Below are positions 46,588 to 51,088 of a DNA stretch of 51,088 bases, one piece after another (the first letter of the stretch is position 1; each line of letters begins with the position of its first letter). This stretch comes from Motilimonas sp. E26 (GTDB lineage: Bacteria; Pseudomonadota; Gammaproteobacteria; Enterobacterales; CBDFNC01), in the NCBI RefSeq assembly GCF_021278025.1, contig NZ_JAIBHJ010000028.1, positions 1 through 51,088 on the forward strand, given 5' to 3'. The notes under the pieces are model-generated. The model was given only the letters and a program-made list of their open reading frames with translations, was not told the DNA's origin and did no database searches. A program made the position numbers and the translations under genes.

Positions 46588-47358
46588 CTATATAGAAACA
46601 AATGATCTTTTAAGTCGCAATATTACCGGCAATACCAGTGCAAAAATACCGATCATCAATACCACTGTTGGCCCAGAAGGTACATCAAGCCACATAGAGA
46701 GAGAAAAACCGGTAATTAAGCCCAGTAACCCTATCACTAGGGCCATGCTATTACGCCAATTAGGCAAGCAATACGTTGCTGCAATAGCAGGTATCACCAG
46801 CATAGCAAACTCCAAGTAGACTCCTAAGCTTTGTACTAAAAGAGGTATGCTTAACGCAAATAAGCAATAGAAGCCAACACCATCAAGTAACCTTGGTCGC
46901 AACCAACGAATGCTCACTAGCCCCCCTGCAAGTAACGCTAACGCAGCCACATCAGTCCAGCTTGACCACAGTAATTGGCCATGTAACAAGCTTGTTGCTC
47001 GCTCATGAGCATGAGGCGCTTGACTCACGAGTAAAATGCCTAAGCAGGCGGACATAACATAAAAGGTGCCAATCAACGCCTCTAGGTTGTCCACTTTTTT
47101 TGCTTCTAGCCAAGCAATGCCGCCACCAACCACTAAAGCTAGAGCACATGCACCAAGTAGAGGAATCAGCTCATACTGATTAGTCAAATCCGGCCAATAA
47201 AGAGTAATAATGAGCATACCTAAAGCCGCAACTTGCGCCATCGCCAAATCAATAAAGATAATACCGCGTTGCAGCACTTGACGGCCCAAAATCAGGTTAC
47301 AAATTAACGCTAGTACGCCGCAAAATAAAGGAGCCAGTAGCCATATATAATCTGCCAC
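46588..47358 (-). CDS. zinc/manganese-type ABC transporter permease (ZnuB/AztB-like)
   Basis: The 256-aa protein has about eight membrane segments and the ABC-3 family blocks: GRQVLQRGIIFIDLAMAQVAALG near the start, where the Asp and Gln are conserved, and AMLVIPAIAAT in the second half. It should carry zinc across the inner membrane. It starts 9 bp after the binding protein. No ATPase gene follows; the chitin terminator is next, so the energy subunit must be coded elsewhere. Confidence 0.87.
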   Translation of the reverse strand: MADYIWLLAPLFCGVLALICNLILGRQVLQRGIIFIDLAMAQVAALGMLIITLYWPDLTNQYELIPLLGACALALVVGGGIAWLEAKKVDNLEALIGTFYVMSACLGILLVSQAPHAHERATSLLHGQLLWSSWTDVAALALLAGGLVSIRWLRPRLLDGVGFYCLFALSIPLLVQSLGVYLEFAMLVIPAIAATYCLPNWRNSMALVIGLLGLITGFSLSMWLDVPSGPTVVLMIGIFALVLPVILRLKRSFVSI

Positions 47359-47367
47359 GCTAATTCC

Positions 47368-48267
47368 TTAATGCTTTGCTAACAACAAGTTGATGCTGTT
47401 ATCAATTAGCGTTATCAGATCATAAGACTGCTCGTTACCACCAACACTTTGCGCCAACACGATCATGGGTAACTGAGTGCGTCCTGCTAGCCACTTCGCG
47501 GCTTGCGAATTTTGATGAGAAGCATAAACGATGGCATAAATGTTACCCGGATCAAGCTTCGCGAGCTGAGTTAAATGAGCGGTTGTTGGCGAGACCCCAG
47601 GCTTAGGCTCCAAATCGGCAACTTGTGTCATCCCTAACCAAGCAAATAAATAGCGATAGGTGGCGTGGTAACCGACTACTTTTTTCCCTTTTAGAGACAG
47701 AGCCTTATTTTTCCAAATCAACATTTTCGCCGCCCAGCGCTGACGAAACGCCTCACCTGCTTGCAAATATTGCGCTGCTCGTTTTGGGTCAAGTTGCTGC
47801 AATTTCTCAGACAGTGCTTGAGATATATTTATCATATCCGCAACCGCAAACTGCACATGGGGGTTGCCACCTGCATGCACATCCCCCATCGAGCGATCAA
47901 CGTGATCATGTTTATCTAGCACTGCGACATAGTCGGTAGTAAAAAATAATCCTTCACCTCCAGGGCTCACCTTGGCATTACGGCTTTGCCTTTGTAGTTC
48001 AGGCAACCACCCCACTTCAAGTTCAGCGCCTGAACAAATAACTAAGTCAGCTTGACGCATTTTGTTAATCAAGGACGGCCTGGCTTGAATAAAATGCGGA
48101 TCTTGAAACGCTGTGGTCGCGCTAAACACCTCTGCCTCAGGGGCATGTACTTTTGCCAAGGACGCCCAATCAGGCTGACAAGCAAATATAGTCAAAGCAT
48201 GTGCTGGTAAGCTAAGCAGTGCCAATAACCAGCCAGTCAATCGAGTTAAGTTAAAAAGCATGGGCAC
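47368..48267 (-). CDS. periplasmic zinc-binding protein (ZnuA/AztC-like)
   Basis: The 299-aa protein has an N-terminal signal (cut near PAHA) and the cluster A-I fold. Likely zinc-binding His residues lie in DPHFIQARPS, GGNPHVQFA and GYHATYRYL, with an acidic residue in the second lobe. The long His-rich loop of ZnuA is replaced by a short DKHDHVDRSMGDVHAG, closer to AztC. GGAG is well spaced for a GTG at 48267; the ATG at 48261 is possible. It overlaps the porin gene by 17 nt. Confidence 0.87.
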   Translation of the reverse strand: MPMLFNLTRLTGWLLALLSLPAHALTIFACQPDWASLAKVHAPEAEVFSATTAFQDPHFIQARPSLINKMRQADLVICSGAELEVGWLPELQRQSRNAKVSPGGEGLFFTTDYVAVLDKHDHVDRSMGDVHAGGNPHVQFAVADMINISQALSEKLQQLDPKRAAQYLQAGEAFRQRWAAKMLIWKNKALSLKGKKVVGYHATYRYLFAWLGMTQVADLEPKPGVSPTTAHLTQLAKLDPGNIYAIVYASHQNSQAAKWLAGRTQLPMIVLAQSVGGNEQSYDLITLIDNSINLLLAKH

Positions 48268-49444
48268 CGTGCGCTCCGAAAGTCATGATGTATTGCAAAG
48301 AAACAATATTATCCCGTTTATCTAAATAATCTTGCTGGCTCACTTGTGCTCTCACAACACCAAAATGCGATGAGTGCCATGCGATAGCAAAATCAATCTC
48401 TTTCAGCTGTTCATCTACAAAATGGCCATGGGCGTGATCACCATGTCCATGTACATCATGATTACTCATATGATCAAATTGGCTGTAGCGCGAACTGACA
48501 GACCAGTTTGGATTAAATTGATACACGAAAGCACCATAGAACCCCGACAGTGAGCTCGGTGCGCCGTCTAAGCTGCTAAAGCGTTCATCATAAAGATCAT
48601 CTAGATACAGGTATTCTGCGGTGAAACGTAAATTTTGATATTTATAATTCCCTTGCGGTGCCCATTTCCACGTCAAGTCGGCGCCATAAAGCATACGGCC
48701 TGTATATGCAGGGCCATGGTTATGCTCGCCGTGATCATGACTACTATGATCATGACCGCCATGCTCATGCTCACTATGATCATGATCATGTTCACCAAAC
48801 TGCATATGGCCATTACCATTTCGCAAAACACTGAGGCCTAACATCCAGCTATTTGAATCCCCAATATCGCTACCCGTTTCTATTTTGCCTGCAACCACAC
48901 CAACTGTAGCGGGATCGTCAAAGCCAGCATCCATCTTTTTTCCTGAAAATGCTTCTGCAGAAACCGCCAAGTAAAACTCAGTTGGTAATAAAGCGCTCAC
49001 TTGAATACCATCATCAAAATAATGACTTCCCAGTAAAGCGCGGTAAACACCTGGCCGTTCAGTGAAAGCATCCTCATGAGTATGTTTACTATTTAAATAA
49101 CCAAATTCAGATAAAAACCGTCCCGCTTTTATTTTTAATCCTGCAGGTAAAGCTAAGGTCTCAATGAACGCTTCTTCAAGCTCTATTTCTGTGCTGCCAT
49201 GATGTGACTCAAATATTCCAGTTAGCACACCGCGAAATTTGTCATCAACGCTGCCCGTTAGGCCTAATTCTGTATGACCTAAGCCAAAGCCTTCATCACG
49301 GTGAGAAAAAGCTCGCTGCCCATCTTGGTAAAAACCATCGAGTACAACACTCACATCGGGGCCTGAAATAATAGGGCCAGTATTAGCAAAAACACTACCA
49401 GAACACCCCATAACCACTGCATTTATTAACCACTTAACCTTCAT
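48251..49444 (-). CDS. outer-membrane beta-barrel protein with His-rich loop
   Basis: The 397-aa protein has a Sec signal (cut near VFANT) and amphipathic strands with a C-terminal aromatic Phe, so it is an outer-membrane barrel. Residues ~217-246 form a loop of repeated His-Asp and His-Glu pairs (HDHDHSEHEHGGHDH and similar), and a second HGHGDHAHGH lies near 352. Such loops bind zinc. It is probably a zinc-regulated porin or receptor for metal entry. It is the first gene of the Zur-controlled group and does not look like a TonB receptor (no plug domain). Confidence 0.8.
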   Translation of the reverse strand: MKVKWLINAVVMGCSGSVFANTGPIISGPDVSVVLDGFYQDGQRAFSHRDEGFGLGHTELGLTGSVDDKFRGVLTGIFESHHGSTEIELEEAFIETLALPAGLKIKAGRFLSEFGYLNSKHTHEDAFTERPGVYRALLGSHYFDDGIQVSALLPTEFYLAVSAEAFSGKKMDAGFDDPATVGVVAGKIETGSDIGDSNSWMLGLSVLRNGNGHMQFGEHDHDHSEHEHGGHDHSSHDHGEHNHGPAYTGRMLYGADLTWKWAPQGNYKYQNLRFTAEYLYLDDLYDERFSSLDGAPSSLSGFYGAFVYQFNPNWSVSSRYSQFDHMSNHDVHGHGDHAHGHFVDEQLKEIDFAIAWHSSHFGVVRAQVSQQDYLDKRDNIVSLQYIMTFGAHGAHAF

Positions 49445-49528
49445 TTTTTAATTCCATATCAGCACCTTACATTTAAAAAAACGTCTCAAATGAAAGGGGC
49501 GAGTTCAAAAAAATTGCGAATGATCCGC

Positions 49529-49571
49529 TTGCGAAGTCAGGATGTTATAGTATAACATTTCATTAAATCAA
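49529..49571. promoter_or_regulatory. divergent promoters sharing one Zur box
   Basis: On the plus strand TTGCGA (49529-49534) and TATAAC (49551-49556) have a 16-bp spacer. On the minus strand TTGATT (49571-49566) and TATAAC (49549-49544) have a 16-bp spacer. Both -10 elements lie in the Zur palindrome, so one bound Zur would block both. Confidence 0.65.
49542..49558. promoter_or_regulatory. Zur (zinc uptake regulator) operator
   Basis: ATGTTATAGTATAACAT is a perfect palindrome around G49550 and continues as TTC on the right, which fits the Zur consensus of gammaproteobacteria. It lies between the divergent porin and AztD-like genes. Confidence 0.85.
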
Positions 49572-49613
49572 GTTAATGATAACAATTAATATTCACAATA
49601 TTAGGAACTCTGT

Positions 49614-50945
49614 ATGAAACCCATAACCCCTTTAGCTGCATATATAAAGCAACCTTTGCTTGCCCTGCCTATTAGCCTATTACTGGTTGCATGTGGCAAT
49701 GGCAGTAATGTCGCAGGCAGCGACAATAGTGGCCAAAATCCAACTCCCACTATCGCGCCAAGTCAGCCGGATCCTGCACCAACTAGCGCGCCAGTTTTAT
49801 CCTATGGCCGCCTTGCTGTTGCAGAGGCAGACCAAACAAACGTCAGACTATTAGATTTAGACTCAGGTAATATTGCAGCCGATATAAGCTTGCAAAACCC
49901 CGCGAGTGCGCTTTACCGAAGCCCACAATCTGGCTATGTTGTAGCCATCCAACGTAATCAAGACAAAGTAGAGTTTATTGACTCAGGCCTTTTAGGGAGT
50001 CAACCTGAAGCCCCCAGTCTGCATTCATTTTCAATAGAGCAAGCGAAACCGACCCACTTTGATTTATCATCCACTGCCGCATCACTGTTTTTTGATGGTG
50101 ACCAAGGAGCAGGCATCAATGCTGGGTTCCAAGTACTGACAGATAGCAGTATCAAGCAAGCTAAAGCACTAGCAAGTCATGACTTTACACAGGCAATGCA
50201 CGGCACGGCGCAATTGAGAGGAGAGTTTGCACTGACGACTTTTCGAAGCGACCTAGCGACAACATCACTACCAGACCAAGTCGTAGTAATGCATCAACAT
50301 AATGATCATTACCATGAGGAAAAAACCATTACGGAATCTTGCCCAGGGCTGCATGGCAGTATGCAGGGTATCCATTGGACAGTATTTGGCTGTGAAGATG
50401 GCGTGTTAGCCATCAAGCAAGTTGGGGAAGAATTCAGTGCAATCAAAATCCCCAACATAGCCACCATGGTCGATACTCGCATAGGTACGTTGAAAGGTAG
50501 CCACAAACATGACAAGTTTCTTGGTTTAACCAGAACCCAACAAGCATTTTTGGTCGACCCAGAAAATAACCTGATGACAGAAATTCTGTGGCGTGATCAG
50601 CCAGAAACGACTTTTTTAGCTTATGGTGTTGATCACCATCAAGCACACTTCCTAATGCTTGATAGCAAAGGTTATCTAGGTGTATATGAAATTGAAGAGG
50701 ATTTTAAGCGCGTCGCTTATATTAAAGTATTAGATAGCGTGCCAAACTTAAACTCTGGGCAAAAATTCAACATCACATCATCAGGCAGTCAAGCCCACGT
50801 TTATATTTCCGATCCGGTCAACAATAACCTGCTCACCGTTGACTTAACGAGCGAAGCGGTTATTAAGCAGCTAGCACTGGCCTTTTCACCCGCCCATATC
50901 GCATGGGTTGGCATTGAAAAGGAGCCTGCAGCACACCAACACTAA
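49614..50945 (+). CDS. AztD-like zinc metallochaperone lipoprotein
   Basis: The 443-aa protein has a lipobox LLLVACG with Cys27, then a Pro/Ser/Thr linker to ~60, then repeated strand blades like a beta-propeller (YGRLAVAEADQTNVRLLDLDSG). His/Cys-rich motifs include MHQHNDHYHEE, CPGLHG, FGCEDGVLA and SHKHDKF, resembling AztD, a periplasmic chaperone that passes zinc to AztC. Here it would be membrane-anchored. It lies opposite the zinc genes behind the shared Zur box, which supports a zinc role. Confidence 0.72.
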   Translation: MKPITPLAAYIKQPLLALPISLLLVACGNGSNVAGSDNSGQNPTPTIAPSQPDPAPTSAPVLSYGRLAVAEADQTNVRLLDLDSGNIAADISLQNPASALYRSPQSGYVVAIQRNQDKVEFIDSGLLGSQPEAPSLHSFSIEQAKPTHFDLSSTAASLFFDGDQGAGINAGFQVLTDSSIKQAKALASHDFTQAMHGTAQLRGEFALTTFRSDLATTSLPDQVVVMHQHNDHYHEEKTITESCPGLHGSMQGIHWTVFGCEDGVLAIKQVGEEFSAIKIPNIATMVDTRIGTLKGSHKHDKFLGLTRTQQAFLVDPENNLMTEILWRDQPETTFLAYGVDHHQAHFLMLDSKGYLGVYEIEEDFKRVAYIKVLDSVPNLNSGQKFNITSSGSQAHVYISDPVNNNLLTVDLTSEAVIKQLALAFSPAHIAWVGIEKEPAAHQH

Positions 50946-50955
50946 TTTAATTATC

Positions 50956-50980
50956 GGCCTTGGTGCATAAACCCAAGGCC
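50956..50980 (+). terminator. hairpin after the AztD-like gene
   Basis: GGCCTTGG (50956-50963) and CCAAGGCC (50973-50980) make an 8-bp stem followed by AATATTCCTTATT. Confidence 0.7.
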
Positions 50981-51011
50981 AATATTCCTTATTACAAATT
51001 TCTCGCCTAAA

Positions 51012-51088
51012 CTAGGGTCTGTTGATCTTTGCTGTATAGATTTTGTTCAGCAGTACATAGGCAGCCACATTATAGCAAACGCCAGTGA
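51012..51088 (-). mobile_element. end of an insertion sequence, cut by the window edge
   Basis: On the minus strand an open frame enters from the right edge and reads TGVCYNVAAYVLLNKIYTAK and INRP before a TAG at 51014-51012. The plus strand at this point starts GGGTCTGTTGATC, similar to terminal repeats of IS5-like elements. A transposase ending at the inverted repeat is typical. Only about 25 residues are visible. Confidence 0.4.

Overview
The window looks like chromosomal DNA of a marine, facultatively anaerobic gammaproteobacterium of the Vibrio/Alteromonadales kind (for example Agarivorans-like). The genus is inferred from gene content: a ChiS-type chitin regulon, Vibrio-like gene cassettes, periplasmic nitrate reductase with NarQ/NarP, an ornithine-lipid synthase of the OlsF type and type IV pilus minor pilins. 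No rRNA, tRNA or CRISPR array was seen.

Positions 1-4318 are accessory. They form an integron cassette array read on the minus strand: five genes (two unknown soluble proteins, a Nudix hydrolase, another unknown and a small membrane protein) separated by attC sites. No integrase gene is present at the end where one would be expected, so this looks like an attC cluster without an integrase. The attC of the Nudix cassette has been hit twice, by an IS110-family element (about 1502-2706) and by a 146-bp MITE-like element (1266-1411).

Positions 4578-10427 are housekeeping: an NhaC/YuiF-like antiporter, monothiol glutaredoxin GrxD, iron superoxide dismutase SodB behind a perfect FNR-type palindrome, a fused OlsF acyltransferase, folE with a SelW-like redox gene, and a very small unknown gene.

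Positions 10509-23607 are a molybdenum and nitrate block. moeA faces a long minus-strand series moaA, napF-D-A-B-C, mobA, moaB-C-D-E, so cofactor synthesis and the main enzyme that uses it lie together. moaA has a probable molybdenum-cofactor riboswitch leader. The nap promoter region has a NarP-like 7-2-7 site and an FNR-like site, and the nitrate sensor pair narQ-narP and a YvcK-family gene follow divergently.

Positions 23956-32939 hold a Nif3-family gene, a minor-pilin operon (pilE-fimU-pilV-pilW-pilX, with an unusually long PilX and no pilY1), an operon of a SLC13/DASS carboxylate transporter with a cyclic-nucleotide-domain histidine kinase and a single-domain response regulator, and an M50-type membrane peptidase.

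Positions 33095-46546 are the chitin-oligosaccharide regulon: chiS, the periplasmic binding protein, two permeases, two ATPases, a GH9 exo-glucosaminidase and a GH20 N-acetylhexosaminidase. A perfect CRP site lies in the 440-bp control region. Positions 46588-50945 are a zinc-uptake locus: a His-rich outer-membrane barrel, a ZnuA/AztC-like binding protein and a ZnuB-like permease run one way and an AztD-like lipoprotein runs the other, with one Zur operator between them; no transporter ATPase is present. The last 77 bases look like the end of another insertion sequence cut by the window edge.
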